A stretch of 51,451 nucleotides of DNA, from NCBI GenBank assembly GCA_017429835.1, contig JAFROD010000018.1:1-51451 (forward strand), in the 5' to 3' direction. Position 1 is the first letter of the stretch; every line of letters begins with the position of its first letter. The notes beneath the pieces are model-generated. The model was given only the letters and a program-made list of their open reading frames with translations, searched no databases and was not told the origin of the DNA. The DNA comes from Oscillospiraceae bacterium (GTDB lineage: Bacteria > Bacillota > Clostridia > Oscillospirales > Oscillospiraceae). The translations under genes were made by a program, and so were the position numbers. Positions 8,033 through 17,303 of the stretch are shown piece after piece.

Positions 8033-9577
8033 TTGGCGCAAACCAATGCGATTGAGCTGCGGCATATTACCAAGCGGTTCGGCCAGAAGGTCATCGCGAA
8101 CGACGACATCTCGCTGGATCTGCACAAAGGCGAGATCCTTGCGCTGTTGGGCGAAAACGGCTCAGGCAAGACCACTCTGATGAATATGCTCGGCGGCATC
8201 TACTTCCCCGACGAGGGTCAGATCTTTATTGACGGCGAGGAAGTGACCATTCGCTCTCCGAAGGACTCGTTCCGTTACGGCATCGGCATGATCCATCAGC
8301 ACTTCAAGCTGGTCGACGTGTTTACCGCGGCGGAAAACATCGTCCTCGGTCTCGAAGGAGAAAAAGGCAAGCTCGATAAAAGCTCGATCCGCAAGACCGT
8401 GCGGGAGATCGCCGAGCGCTACGGTTTCGAGATCGACCCCGACCAGAAGGTCTACGACATGTCCGTCTCGCAGAAGCAGACCGTTGAGATCGTCAAGGTG
8501 CTCTACCGCGGCGCGAACGTGCTGATCCTCGACGAGCCGACCGCAGTTTTGACCCCGCAGGAAACCGACAAGCTGTTCGCCGTCATGCGCAACATGAAAA
8601 AGGACGGCAAGGCGATTATCATCATCACACACAAGCTCCACGAAGTCCTCGACGTGTCCGACCGCGTGGCTGTCCTTCGAAAGGGCAAATACATCGGTGA
8701 CGTGGAAACCGCTACCGCGACCCAGCAGTCACTGACAGATATGATGGTCGGCAGAGCTGTGTCGCTCAATATCGACCGCCCGAAGGCGGAGAAGTGCGTC
8801 GAGCGTCTGGTCGTCAACAATCTCACCGTGCGCGACAAAGAGGGCGTCAAGAAGCTCGATAACGTCAGCTTCGCCGCGATGGGCGGAGAAATCCTCGGCA
8901 TCGCGGGCGTCGCAGGCTCCGGTCAGAAGGAACTGCTGGAGGCAATCGCGGGACTTCAGCCGGAGGAACCGGGTTCTGAGATCCGGTACATTTCTCCGGA
9001 AGGCAATGAAATGAGCCTGATCGGCATGGATCCGCTCGATATCATCAACGCCGGCATACTGCTCTCTTTCGTGCCGGAAGACCGCTTCGGTGCGGGTCTC
9101 GTCGGCTCAATGCCGATCGTTGACAACATCAAGCTGAGAACATACCGCGATCATAAGGGCATACTGGCGGACAGAGCTAAGGCACAGGCGCTTGCGGACA
9201 GGATCGTGCTTGATCTTGAGGTCGTCACGCCGAACACGAACGTGATCCCGATCCGGCGTCTGTCCGGCGGCAACGTGCAGAAGGTGCTGGTCGGGCGTGA
9301 GATCTCCTCGTCACCGACAGTTCTGATGACCGCCTACGCCGTGCGCGGTCTCGACATCAACACTTCGTACATGATCTACAATCTGCTGACCGAGCAGAAG
9401 ATGAAGGGCGCAGCCGTCATCTACGTCGGCGAAGACCTCGACGTTCTGCTTGAGCTCTGTGACAGAATCATGGTGCTCTGCGGCGGACAGGTCAGCGGCA
9501 TCGTCGACGCAGCGACTGCGACAAAGGAAGAGATCGGTCTTCTCATGACGCAGTTCAGAAGGGAGGATAAAGCATGA
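8033..9577 (+). CDS. ABC transporter ATP-binding protein, nucleoside/simple-sugar type
   Basis: About 514 residues with two fused nucleotide-binding domains, as in the RbsA/NupA-type family. The first has Walker A GENGSGKTT, a VSQKQTVEIVKVL signature region and Walker B VLILDEPTAVL. The second has a degenerate Walker A (GVAGSGQKE), the LSGGNVQKVLVGREI signature and an altered Walker B region (VLMTAYAVRGLDI instead of the usual QPTRGLD). AGAAAGG directly abuts the ATG at 8024, so the in-frame TTG at 8033, nine bases past AGG, is the better start. The last four bases overlap the next gene (ATGA). It powers import through the two permeases. Confidence 0.92.
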   Translation: MAQTNAIELRHITKRFGQKVIANDDISLDLHKGEILALLGENGSGKTTLMNMLGGIYFPDEGQIFIDGEEVTIRSPKDSFRYGIGMIHQHFKLVDVFTAAENIVLGLEGEKGKLDKSSIRKTVREIAERYGFEIDPDQKVYDMSVSQKQTVEIVKVLYRGANVLILDEPTAVLTPQETDKLFAVMRNMKKDGKAIIIITHKLHEVLDVSDRVAVLRKGKYIGDVETATATQQSLTDMMVGRAVSLNIDRPKAEKCVERLVVNNLTVRDKEGVKKLDNVSFAAMGGEILGIAGVAGSGQKELLEAIAGLQPEEPGSEIRYISPEGNEMSLIGMDPLDIINAGILLSFVPEDRFGAGLVGSMPIVDNIKLRTYRDHKGILADRAKAQALADRIVLDLEVVTPNTNVIPIRRLSGGNVQKVLVGREISSSPTVLMTAYAVRGLDINTSYMIYNLLTEQKMKGAAVIYVGEDLDVLLELCDRIMVLCGGQVSGIVDAATATKEEIGLLMTQFRREDKA

Positions 9578-10683
9578 TCCGGATTACCAAACGCGACGGC
9601 ATTTCGTCGCTTTTATCGGTGGCGATCCGTGTTCTCGCTGTCATCGCCGCTTTGATTCTCTGTCTCGTCATTACCTTCCTGTTTACGGGAAGAGATCCCC
9701 TGCGGGTCATCACAGAGATGGTCGGCGGCTCCTTCGGCACCACCAAGCGTATGTGGGAGTTCTTACAGCGCACGATGATCCTCTCCTGCATTGCCGTCGG
9801 ACTTGCGCCCGCGTTCAAAATGCACTTCTGGAACATCGGTGCGGAAGGTCAGATGCTGATGGGCGGCCTCGGCGCCTTGATCCTGATGAAATTCTGCTGG
9901 ACGATCCCTTCCCTGCCGCTGCTGATCCTCATGGCGCTGCTCGCCATCGTATTCGGCGCGATCTGGGGCATGATCCCCGGCTTCTTCAAGGCAAAGTGGA
10001 ACGCCAACGAGACGCTCTTCACCCTGATGATGAACTACATTGCGATCCAGATCGTCCTCTACTTCTGTACGATCTGGGAAGGTACGGTCGGCACCGTCAA
10101 GATCGGCATCGTCAACGGCAAGGCAGAAGAGGCTGCCTACCATAAGGGCTGGATCGGCGAATTGTTCACCGGCAACTTCAACGACAAGGACTATATGTGG
10201 CTCGTGCTGATCGTTCTGGTCGTAGTCGTGGCGATGTGGGCTTACCTGCGCTACACCAAGCAGGGCTATGAGATTTCCGTCGTCGGCGACTCGGTCAACA
10301 CCGCAAAATACGCCGGTATCCGCGTCAACAAGGTCTACGTCAGATCCATGGCGATCTCCGGCGGCGTGTGCGGCTTTGCGGGCTTCCTTGCGGTTTCCGC
10401 CGTTTCGAGAACCCTGACCGAATCTACCGCTGACGGCCGCGGCTTCACCGCGATCATTATCGCGTGGCTCGCACATACGAACCCCTATCTGATGGTCATC
10501 TTCGCCGCGCTGTACACATTTATGGAACTGGCAGGCAAGCAGATGGCCTCTGCCTTCCAGCTCAACGACTACTATTCCAAGATCCTCACCGGCATCGTTC
10601 TGTTCTTTGTGCTCGGTTGCGAATTCTTTACGAACTACAAAGTGCGTTTTTCCAAAAAGCATAAAGGAGGTGCGGCGAAATGA
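9574..10683 (+). CDS. ABC transporter permease (BPD_transp_2 type), first
   Basis: The 369-residue multi-spanning protein has about nine hydrophobic segments. It carries the family's GLAPAFKMHFWNIGAEGQ and NANETLFTLMMNYIA motifs and a late cytoplasmic loop near YAGIRVNKVYVRSMAISGG that contacts the ATPase. This is the usual first permease of BMP-type nucleoside importers. It overlaps the ATPase gene and the second permease gene by four bases on each side, so all three are translationally coupled. Confidence 0.93.
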   Translation: MIRITKRDGISSLLSVAIRVLAVIAALILCLVITFLFTGRDPLRVITEMVGGSFGTTKRMWEFLQRTMILSCIAVGLAPAFKMHFWNIGAEGQMLMGGLGALILMKFCWTIPSLPLLILMALLAIVFGAIWGMIPGFFKAKWNANETLFTLMMNYIAIQIVLYFCTIWEGTVGTVKIGIVNGKAEEAAYHKGWIGELFTGNFNDKDYMWLVLIVLVVVVAMWAYLRYTKQGYEISVVGDSVNTAKYAGIRVNKVYVRSMAISGGVCGFAGFLAVSAVSRTLTESTADGRGFTAIIIAWLAHTNPYLMVIFAALYTFMELAGKQMASAFQLNDYYSKILTGIVLFFVLGCEFFTNYKVRFSKKHKGGAAK

Positions 10684-11714
10684 GCGGTTTTCTGAGTTTT
10701 CTTTCCTCGTTCAGCACGACGCTGACCTTCTCGATCACCTTCGGCACCGTCATTCTCTTCGGTGCGTTGGGTGAGATCCTGAGCGAAAAGGGCGGCAACC
10801 TCAACCTCGGCGTACCCGGAATCATGTATATCGGCGCGATCGGCTCGCTGGTCGGCGCGCTCTGGTTCCAAGGCGCGACCGGAAGTCTTGCCGGAAGTCT
10901 GGGCATTTTCTACCCGATTCTCTGCGTCATCGTCTGTCTGATCTTCGCCTTCGGCATGGCGATGCTGGCAGGTCTCCTCTTCGCCTATCTGACAATCAGT
11001 CTGAGAACGAATCAGAACGTCACCGGTCTGACGCTGACCATTTTCGGCACCGGCATCGCCAACTACATCGGCGGTTCGCTCGGCAGCGTCGGCACCGTCC
11101 GTGCGGACGTCACCTCGGACGCGATCAAAGCCTATATCACGCCGCTGGTCAAGTGGCTCGACAGTCTGACCGACAAATTCAATCTCGGCTCTCTGCTGTT
11201 CCGGCACGGTTTCATGGTCTATCTTGCCATTCTCGTCGCCATCGCGCTGTGGTACTTCCTCACCAAGACCCGCACCGGTCTGAGCCTGCGCGCCGTCGGT
11301 GAGAACACCGCGACCGCAGACGCCGCCGGTATCAACATCAACAAGTACAAGTACCTGTCCACCTGCATCGGCGCGGGCATCTCCGGTCTCGGCGGCTGCT
11401 TCTACGTCATGGAGTACATCGACGGTCTGTGGGAGACCTCGGCGACGATCGGAGCGCTTGGCTGGCTGGCTGTGGCTCTCGTTATTTTCGCCACGTGGAA
11501 GCCGATGCGCTGTATCTGGGGCGCGTATCTGTTCGGTCTGCTCTCGTGGTTCTACTTCCTCGTACCCGGTCTGTTCAAGGGCTCGGACAAGATTTTCCAG
11601 ATGCTCCCCTATCTGTTTACCCTGCTGGTGCTGATTCTGGTCTCTCTGCGGCGCAAGCCGGAGGATCAGCCGCCCGCTTCGCTGGGCAAGGCATACTTCC
11701 GTGAGGAGCGGTAA
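10680..11714 (+). CDS. ABC transporter permease (BPD_transp_2 type), second
   Basis: The 344-residue membrane protein pairs with the previous permease. It has the characteristic early GALGEILSEKGGNLNLGVPG segment and the coupling region AVGENTATADAAGININKYKYLS. An ATGA overlap links it to the preceding gene. Adenine deaminase begins 21 bp downstream, indicating that the imported compound is a purine. Confidence 0.93.
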   Translation: MSGFLSFLSSFSTTLTFSITFGTVILFGALGEILSEKGGNLNLGVPGIMYIGAIGSLVGALWFQGATGSLAGSLGIFYPILCVIVCLIFAFGMAMLAGLLFAYLTISLRTNQNVTGLTLTIFGTGIANYIGGSLGSVGTVRADVTSDAIKAYITPLVKWLDSLTDKFNLGSLLFRHGFMVYLAILVAIALWYFLTKTRTGLSLRAVGENTATADAAGININKYKYLSTCIGAGISGLGGCFYVMEYIDGLWETSATIGALGWLAVALVIFATWKPMRCIWGAYLFGLLSWFYFLVPGLFKGSDKIFQMLPYLFTLLVLILVSLRRKPEDQPPASLGKAYFREER

Positions 11715-11734
11715 GTATTCTCAGGAGGCAAAAC

Positions 11735-13441
11735 ATGAATGAACTGAGTTCCGGGCTGTCGCAGCTCCGGCATCTGATCGACGTTGCCGGCGGGCGTGAG
11801 CCGGCGGACATCGTGCTGAAAAACGCGCGCTATGTCAACGTCTTTTCCGGAGAACTCTGTGAGGGCGACATTGCCGTCGCGGACGGCAGGATCGCCGGCG
11901 TCGGACGCTTCTGCGGCAAGCAGGAGATCGACGTATCCGAGGGCATCGTCTGTCCCGGCTTCATTGATTCACACATTCATCTGGAATCCAGCCTTGTCAG
12001 CCCGACGGAATTTGCCAAGGCAGTCGTCCCTCACGGCACGACCTGCGTCGTCACCGACCCGCATGAGATCACGAACGTCATGGGTACAGACGGTATCGAG
12101 TATATGCTGCAGGCGACCGCCGGTCTGCCGATGGACGTGTACTTTATGCTGCCGTCCTGCGTGCCGGCCACGCCGTTGGACGAATCCGGCGCCGTACTGG
12201 ACTGGCAGGCGATCGACCGTTTCTACGCAGACGGCCGCGTGCTGGGTCTTGCCGAAATGATGAACGCCTTTGGCGTCGTCCATAACGACGCGGACGTGCT
12301 GCAAAAGCTTCTTGCGGCGAAACGCTGGCAAAAGCGCATTGACGGTCACGCGCCGGGTCTGGTCGGAAACGAGCTTGACGCCTACATTGCGGCAGGCGTC
12401 GCGTCTGATCACGAATGCGCTGACCTCTCCGAAGCTATGGAGAAGCTGCGCCGCGGGCAGTATATCATGATTCGCGAGGGCACTGCCGCACGGAATCTGG
12501 AAGCGCTCGCGCCGCTGCTGCGCGGCAAGACTGCCGCCCGCTGTCTGCTCTGCACCGACGACAAGCACCCCAGCGACCTGCTGGAGAAGGGACATATCGA
12601 CTATATCCTCAAGAACGCCGTTCGTCTCGGCGCGGATCCGATCGCCGCCGTCGCCGCCGCCACCGTAAACGCGGCGCAGTACTTCGGTCTGAAGGATCGC
12701 GGCGCGATCGCGCCGGGCTGCTTTGCCGATCTGACGATCGTCAATAATCTGACGGATTTCAGCGTCAAGGCGGTCTATAAGGACGGTGTGTGCAGATTCG
12801 ACGGACAACTCGCCCCGTTCGCCGCACCTGTCGTTGATCCGCGGCTGCGTGAAAAGGCGCGCGACACCTTCCACGCAGGTCAGATCAGCGCGAAGGATTT
12901 TGCCGAAAGCGGCATGCAGGGCATTATCGGCATGGTGCCCGGGCAGATCGTCTCGACCGATAACGGTCGCACCGATCACGCAGACCCTTCCAAAGATATC
13001 CTGCGTATTGCAGTGATCGAGCGCCATAAGCAAACCGGACATATCGGTCTGGGCTATATTCAGGGCTACGGTCTGAAAGCCGGCGCAGTCGCGACCTCGA
13101 TCTCGCACGATTCGCATAATCTGATCGTCGTCGGCACGTCGGCGGAGGATATGGCATTCGCTGCAAAGCGCATCGTCGAAAACCGCGGCGGCATTACCGT
13201 CGTGAAAAACGGCGAAGTGCTCGGCGAAGTCGCGCTCGAGTTGGCGGGGCTCATGTCCGACACCGATCTGCGCGTCGTCAACGAAAAGCTGGAAGCCGCG
13301 AAGGAAGCCGCTTACAAGCTCGGCGTGAGCCGCGGGATCGACCCGTTTATGACGTTGTCGTTCATGTCGCTGCCGGTGATCCCCGCTCTGCGGCTCACTA
13401 CCCGCGGCATGGTCGACGTTCTGACGCAACAATTCGTATAA
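11735..13441 (+). CDS. ade: Adenine deaminase
   Basis: The 568-residue amidohydrolase converts adenine to hypoxanthine and ammonia. It shows the family start PADIVLKNARYVNVFSGE, the metal-binding HIH at residues 80-82 followed by LESS, and DPHEITNVMG. It also has GHAPGL, CTDDKHPSDLLEKGHIDY and the C-terminal AVIERHKQTGHIG and AVATSISHDSHNLI segments. Length fits bacterial Ade. It lies 21 bp after the second permease behind an AGGAGG site, so uptake and salvage of adenine compounds are probably co-expressed. A terminator follows directly. Confidence 0.96.
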   Translation: MNELSSGLSQLRHLIDVAGGREPADIVLKNARYVNVFSGELCEGDIAVADGRIAGVGRFCGKQEIDVSEGIVCPGFIDSHIHLESSLVSPTEFAKAVVPHGTTCVVTDPHEITNVMGTDGIEYMLQATAGLPMDVYFMLPSCVPATPLDESGAVLDWQAIDRFYADGRVLGLAEMMNAFGVVHNDADVLQKLLAAKRWQKRIDGHAPGLVGNELDAYIAAGVASDHECADLSEAMEKLRRGQYIMIREGTAARNLEALAPLLRGKTAARCLLCTDDKHPSDLLEKGHIDYILKNAVRLGADPIAAVAAATVNAAQYFGLKDRGAIAPGCFADLTIVNNLTDFSVKAVYKDGVCRFDGQLAPFAAPVVDPRLREKARDTFHAGQISAKDFAESGMQGIIGMVPGQIVSTDNGRTDHADPSKDILRIAVIERHKQTGHIGLGYIQGYGLKAGAVATSISHDSHNLIVVGTSAEDMAFAAKRIVENRGGITVVKNGEVLGEVALELAGLMSDTDLRVVNEKLEAAKEAAYKLGVSRGIDPFMTLSFMSLPVIPALRLTTRGMVDVLTQQFV

Positions 13442-13456
13442 CGCAGTAAAACGCAA

Positions 13457-13492
13457 AACAGGGAGAGGCATTTACCTCTCCCTGTTATTTTT
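13457..13492 (+). terminator. Bidirectional terminator after adenine deaminase
   Basis: A 12-bp stem (13457-13468 with 13475-13486) with a CATTTA loop is followed by ATTTTT. It contains the shared GGGAGAGG core and separates convergent genes. Confidence 0.85.
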
Positions 13493-13495
13493 CGG

Positions 13496-14203
13496 TTACA
13501 TAAACAGATTCTTCCGCAGCCAGTCGCAGGCTCTTGCGCTGTATGACACTGACAGCAGGACGATGCTGATGATCTGCAGCGGAAGCGCGGCGTACCACGC
13601 CCAAGTCAATTGAATCGCGTTTATCAGATAATGCGTGACGGTAATATCCAATGCGATCAGGAAGCACGCAATCACCCAAACGCTCCAGCCGGTCTTGCGA
13701 AGCTTGACCGTTCTGTCACTTCTCCAGATCATAACGATCAGACTTACGACGAGTCCGCTCAGCAGCGTGATCGGCAGAGCAAGCGGCAAAAACCAGTTCG
13801 TTGCGCTGTTCTCCAGATAGATCATGAACAGAAGCAGCGCGACGACGGCGGTATCGATCGCAACGTACAGATAGGGCGATCTACCCGAGCAGTTCAGCGG
13901 AAGTACGAGGATCGACCAGAAACAAATCTCGCTTCCCAGAACGTAAAGCGCCCAGGTCAGCGTATGCGTCGTCGCGAGATTGATGATCACGACCGTGACC
14001 AGCGGGATCAGGAGCAGCACGCCGACCAGCAGAACGAACAGCCGTTTATTAAACGTTTTTTCCGGCTGTTCCGACAGTAGATTCCGTTCTGACGGCGGGG
14101 CGGAGTTCTTGTCCTGCCATGGATCAATTACAGGCGTCTGGCATAAGGGACATTTCGTTTCCCATCTGTCCAATTCCACGCCGCAATGTACGCAGTATGA
14201 CAT
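13496..14203 (-). CDS. Zinc-ribbon membrane protein (DUF6320-like)
   Basis: The 235-residue protein starts with a zinc ribbon (CVHCG at about residue 4, CPLC at about residue 18). A polar linker and six hydrophobic helices follow from about residue 54 to the end. It resembles DUF6320 proteins, which are commonly encoded beside alcohol-acetyltransferase-like genes, exactly as here; it starts two bases after the upstream gene ends. The function is unknown. Pairing suggests a membrane partner for the acyltransferase. Confidence 0.75.
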   Translation of the reverse strand: MSYCVHCGVELDRWETKCPLCQTPVIDPWQDKNSAPPSERNLLSEQPEKTFNKRLFVLLVGVLLLIPLVTVVIINLATTHTLTWALYVLGSEICFWSILVLPLNCSGRSPYLYVAIDTAVVALLLFMIYLENSATNWFLPLALPITLLSGLVVSLIVMIWRSDRTVKLRKTGWSVWVIACFLIALDITVTHYLINAIQLTWAWYAALPLQIISIVLLSVSYSARACDWLRKNLFM

Positions 14204-14205
14204 AA

Positions 14206-15537
14206 TTACCTCCTGTTGCTTTCTACTTTCACAGGGATCCCCCGCTTCACCAGCGAGCAGAAGAATTCCCGCTCGATCTGTGCGCCTTCAAACGTCCTTG
14301 TAAAGACAAACCGCGTGTTGCCCGCAAAGCTGACGCAGGTGCATGCACAGCGTTTCCTGTTTGCCGGCCCCAGCGCAAAATCAAGCTGCTTCACATAGCG
14401 CTGCAGTTGCTCCGGCGCGTCTACCCGTCCGAGATTGGAAAACGAAAGCGAGGAATAGCGGTCGCCCTGCATGTTGTAAAACAGCTTCAGCAGCGGATCT
14501 TTGATGAACAGCGGCGTCGCCCTGAGGGGAAGGATCCGCTCCGTCGCCACGTTTCCGGAAAATCGTGCGTTCAACTGTTTCTCCGTGATCTGCGATTTCA
14601 TGGCGCTCTTTACCTGCACGAGAATCTCGTCAAAGGAATAGCTGCCCAGCCGCGTCTCGATTCCCAAATTGATATACGAGGAAAAATTGCGGAGGGTCTT
14701 CGTCGGATAAAACCGCCGCAGATTGACCGGAACGGACACCTTGACCGGCAGTCTTCGTTTTGTGCGGGAACGCTCTGCCGTCTGCAGGCCGGCGGCGATC
14801 TGAATCAGCACCGCCGTCACGAATTCTCCGACGGTGGCGTTGTGCTTTCTGGCTTCACGCAGCAACGCTTCCGTCGGAACATTGCCGTAGATATAGGAAA
14901 CCTCAAACGGAGACATTTCTGCTCCCTGCGGCTGATATGCCGGACGCTCGCCACGGCTGAGCGTTTCTTTTCTGGCGTACTTCAGGAAGCTGTCCTCATA
15001 CTCCTCCGCTTTCGGCGGGTCACTGCAGGAAAGGACGTGACCGGACGTCGGTATCGTTTCATGATAGCGCAGACGCACGTATTCGCTGATCAGCGTCAGC
15101 AGGAAGGTCATTCCTCCGCTGCCGTCCGTCACTGCATGGAAGAACTCCAGCGCCAGCCGGTTTCCGCAGCAGCGGATACGAAACAGGAAGTGTTTGTTAT
15201 CCTTTGCGTTGAAATACGTCATCGGGTTGTTCACGTCAGGCAGGATCGCGGGAGCGCCTTCTATGCGCTCAAGGTAGTACCAAAAGAACCCCTTGCGCAG
15301 ACGGCAGGAAAAGGACGGAAGTCTTGCGAGCGTATGATCCAGCGCGGTTTTCAGCAGATCGGTATCAATCTCTTCGGAAAGGTCTGCCGAAAGCCGGAAC
15401 ATGGGCGCCCAGTAGCGCGATCTGGCAGGCGGGTAGATTTTCGCGGCATTGTCCAGCCGGAACCAGTCGACCGCCGATACGGCGCTTCGATCCTCTGTAA
15501 CTTTCTGATCCGGAGACGTTTCGTAGTGCTCAGTCAT
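14206..15537 (-). CDS. Alcohol-acetyltransferase-like / condensation-fold acyltransferase
   Basis: The 443-residue protein belongs to the CoA-dependent acyltransferase superfamily. It has the catalytic HAVTDG motif (His134, Asp138, Gly139), and the N-terminal half starts with the typical WFRLDNAAKIYP. A C-terminal FSNLGR segment matches the second-half latch motif of this fold. It should transfer an acyl group from CoA or a carrier to an alcohol or amine; the acceptor is not evident. It shares a transcript with the DUF6320-like gene. A good promoter lies at 15606-15634. Confidence 0.85.
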   Translation of the reverse strand: MTEHYETSPDQKVTEDRSAVSAVDWFRLDNAAKIYPPARSRYWAPMFRLSADLSEEIDTDLLKTALDHTLARLPSFSCRLRKGFFWYYLERIEGAPAILPDVNNPMTYFNAKDNKHFLFRIRCCGNRLALEFFHAVTDGSGGMTFLLTLISEYVRLRYHETIPTSGHVLSCSDPPKAEEYEDSFLKYARKETLSRGERPAYQPQGAEMSPFEVSYIYGNVPTEALLREARKHNATVGEFVTAVLIQIAAGLQTAERSRTKRRLPVKVSVPVNLRRFYPTKTLRNFSSYINLGIETRLGSYSFDEILVQVKSAMKSQITEKQLNARFSGNVATERILPLRATPLFIKDPLLKLFYNMQGDRYSSLSFSNLGRVDAPEQLQRYVKQLDFALGPANRKRCACTCVSFAGNTRFVFTRTFEGAQIEREFFCSLVKRGIPVKVESNRR

Positions 15538-15605
15538 AGTAAAACTCCAAGGTAATCACCGGTCTGCGTAAGGAACCGGTTTGTAAGGTGTGCGATGTAC
15601 GTATG

Positions 15606-15634
15606 ATTATATCACACCTTCCGTCATTTGTCGA
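15606..15634 (-). promoter_or_regulatory. Promoter of the acyltransferase/DUF6320 unit
   Basis: On the minus strand TCGACA (15629-15634), a 17-bp spacer and TATAAT (15606-15611) lie about 70 bp before the acyltransferase start. Confidence 0.75.
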
Positions 15635-15651
15635 GGAGGATCGAATGAATT

Positions 15652-15683
15652 GCAGGGAGAGACGTCGTCTCTCCCTGCTTTTT
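15652..15683 (-). terminator. Terminator hairpin downstream of flotillin
   Basis: A perfect 12-bp stem (15652-15663 with 15667-15678) has a T5 tract on the plus side and AATTCATT on the minus side. By position it ends the minus-strand flotillin transcript, although the T tract faces the other way. It carries the GGGAGAG core. Confidence 0.6.
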
Positions 15684-15689
15684 CGCTGA

Positions 15690-17147
15690 TTATTTGTCCT
15701 GCTTTGCGGTCTCTACGACGACCGGCTGGGACGCCAGCTTGCCGCCGAGCGCGCCGACCAGCAGGGTCTTGATGTCCAGCCCCATGCCGGAAGCAAAGCC
15801 CTCGGTGATCTGGGTGGTGGAACCGACGATATCGGAGATCAGCTTGGCAGAATTGCCCTCGCCGTACATGGTGATCTTGTCCACCTTGGACAGCGGCTCG
15901 GCGACGTTCTTTGCGATCTCCGGCAGAGCGTTCATGACCATTTCGATCACGGCAGCCTCACCGTACTTACGCATCGCCTCCGCCTTCTTGTCGATGCCTT
16001 CCGCTTCCGCAACCGCCTTTGCGCGGATCGCGGAGGCTTCCGCCTCACCGACGGCGCGGATGCCCTCCGCCTCCTGCTCCTTTGCAAAGCGCACCGCTTC
16101 TGCAGCGATCTTCTGCGCCTGCGCGTTCTGCTCACGCTCATACCGCTCTGCTTCCGCCTCCTTCTGGCGGCGGAAGAGGTCCGCCTCCGCAACTTGCTTC
16201 TGGCGGTAGAGCTCTGCGTCCGCTCTGGCGCGGATCTCCGCGTCGAGCATCTGCTTCGTTACTTCTACGTTTTGCTTTTTCAGCTCCGCGTCGCGCTCTG
16301 CGCGGGCGATCTCCGCGTTGACCGTCGCGGTCTGAATGGACTTCTGCTGTTCCTGTCTCTGGATCTCATACGCAGCGTCCGCTTCCGCCTTCTTGGTATC
16401 TGCGGAGACCTTCAGCTCCGCCTGGCGGATCGCCAGCTCGTTCTGGCGCTGGGCGATCACGGTGTCGGCCTCTACGCGGGCGTCGTTCGCCGCCTTGTCC
16501 GCCTGTGCCTTGGCGATCGCGACGTCGCGGTCTGCCTGCGCCTTTGCGATGGCGGCGTTCTTTTTGATCAATGAGGTGTTGTCTGCGCCGAGGTCGCGGA
16601 TCAGTCCGTTTTCATCGGTTACGTTCTGGATATTGCACGAAAGGATCTCAATGCCGAGCTTGTCCATGTCCCTTGCGGCCTTCATCATGACCTGATCCGA
16701 GAAGGAGTCGCGGTCGGTGTTGATGTCCTTCAGTGACAGCGTGCCGATGATCTCACGCATATTGCCCTGCAGCGAGTCCTGCAGCTCCGCGGCGATCCGC
16801 TCGGGACGCATGTTCAGAAAGTTCTTTGCGGCGAGCTTGATGCCCTCCGGATTTGCGGAGATACGCACCTTGGCGACCGCGTCCACGTTGACGTTGATAA
16901 AATCGTTGGTCGGTACGGACTGCTCCGTTTTGATATCCACGGTCATCTGCCCGAGATAGAGCTTGTCGAGTCTCTCAAAAAACGGCACCTTGAGTCCTGC
17001 CCTGCCGATCAGAATACGTCCGTTCTTTTTGATACCGGAGATGATATACGCCTGATCGGGCGGGGACTTGACGTAGCCGGCGCACAGCAGCGCAATCAGC
17101 GCGATCGCGCCGAGCACAAAGGGAAGATACGGAATAAAGTCTTTCAT
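15690..17147 (-). CDS. floT: Flotillin-like SPFH-domain protein
   Basis: The 485-residue protein has an N-terminal membrane segment (about residues 7-24) and an SPFH domain (about 27-200, starting SPPDQAYIISGIKKNGRI). A long Ala/Glu/Lys/Gln-rich coiled coil (about 200-400, repeats such as AIAKAQADRDVAIAKAQADK) and a Gly-containing C-terminal oligomerisation tail follow. This is the FloT/YqiK type, which scaffolds ordered membrane microdomains. The start has a strong AGGAGG site at 17153-17158 on the minus strand. No NfeD-type partner lies next to it. Upstream is a candidate riboswitch with a terminator, which would make flotillin expression metal-responsive. Confidence 0.93.
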   Translation of the reverse strand: MKDFIPYLPFVLGAIALIALLCAGYVKSPPDQAYIISGIKKNGRILIGRAGLKVPFFERLDKLYLGQMTVDIKTEQSVPTNDFINVNVDAVAKVRISANPEGIKLAAKNFLNMRPERIAAELQDSLQGNMREIIGTLSLKDINTDRDSFSDQVMMKAARDMDKLGIEILSCNIQNVTDENGLIRDLGADNTSLIKKNAAIAKAQADRDVAIAKAQADKAANDARVEADTVIAQRQNELAIRQAELKVSADTKKAEADAAYEIQRQEQQKSIQTATVNAEIARAERDAELKKQNVEVTKQMLDAEIRARADAELYRQKQVAEADLFRRQKEAEAERYEREQNAQAQKIAAEAVRFAKEQEAEGIRAVGEAEASAIRAKAVAEAEGIDKKAEAMRKYGEAAVIEMVMNALPEIAKNVAEPLSKVDKITMYGEGNSAKLISDIVGSTTQITEGFASGMGLDIKTLLVGALGGKLASQPVVVETAKQDK

Positions 17148-17270
17148 GTGTTACCTCCTGTCCAGTCTATGTGGCCTGTCCTTCCTTCGCCGTGCGGTCG
17201 GCTGTTCGCCGCTGTATCTCCCTCCTCTTCCGCGCCGGCAGCGATACTGCTCCATGCGGCATAATAAAAC

Positions 17271-17303
17271 AAAAAACCCATGCCGAACAACAACGTTCAA
17301 CAT
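17271..17303 (-). terminator. Riboswitch expression-platform terminator
   Basis: On the minus strand a 9-bp stem (17295-17303 with 17280-17288, two G-T pairs) is followed by GGG and T6. Its 5' arm shares the AUG of 17301-17303 with the 3' strand of the proposed aptamer P1, so aptamer folding and termination should compete. Confidence 0.65.

Noticed and set aside
17148..17255. Short Arg-rich frames on the minus strand between the riboswitch terminator and flotillin (for example 34 codons ending at the ribosome binding site).
   Set aside because: No ribosome binding site and biased composition; they may be chance frames in a G+C-rich leader. A leader peptide remains possible but unsupported.
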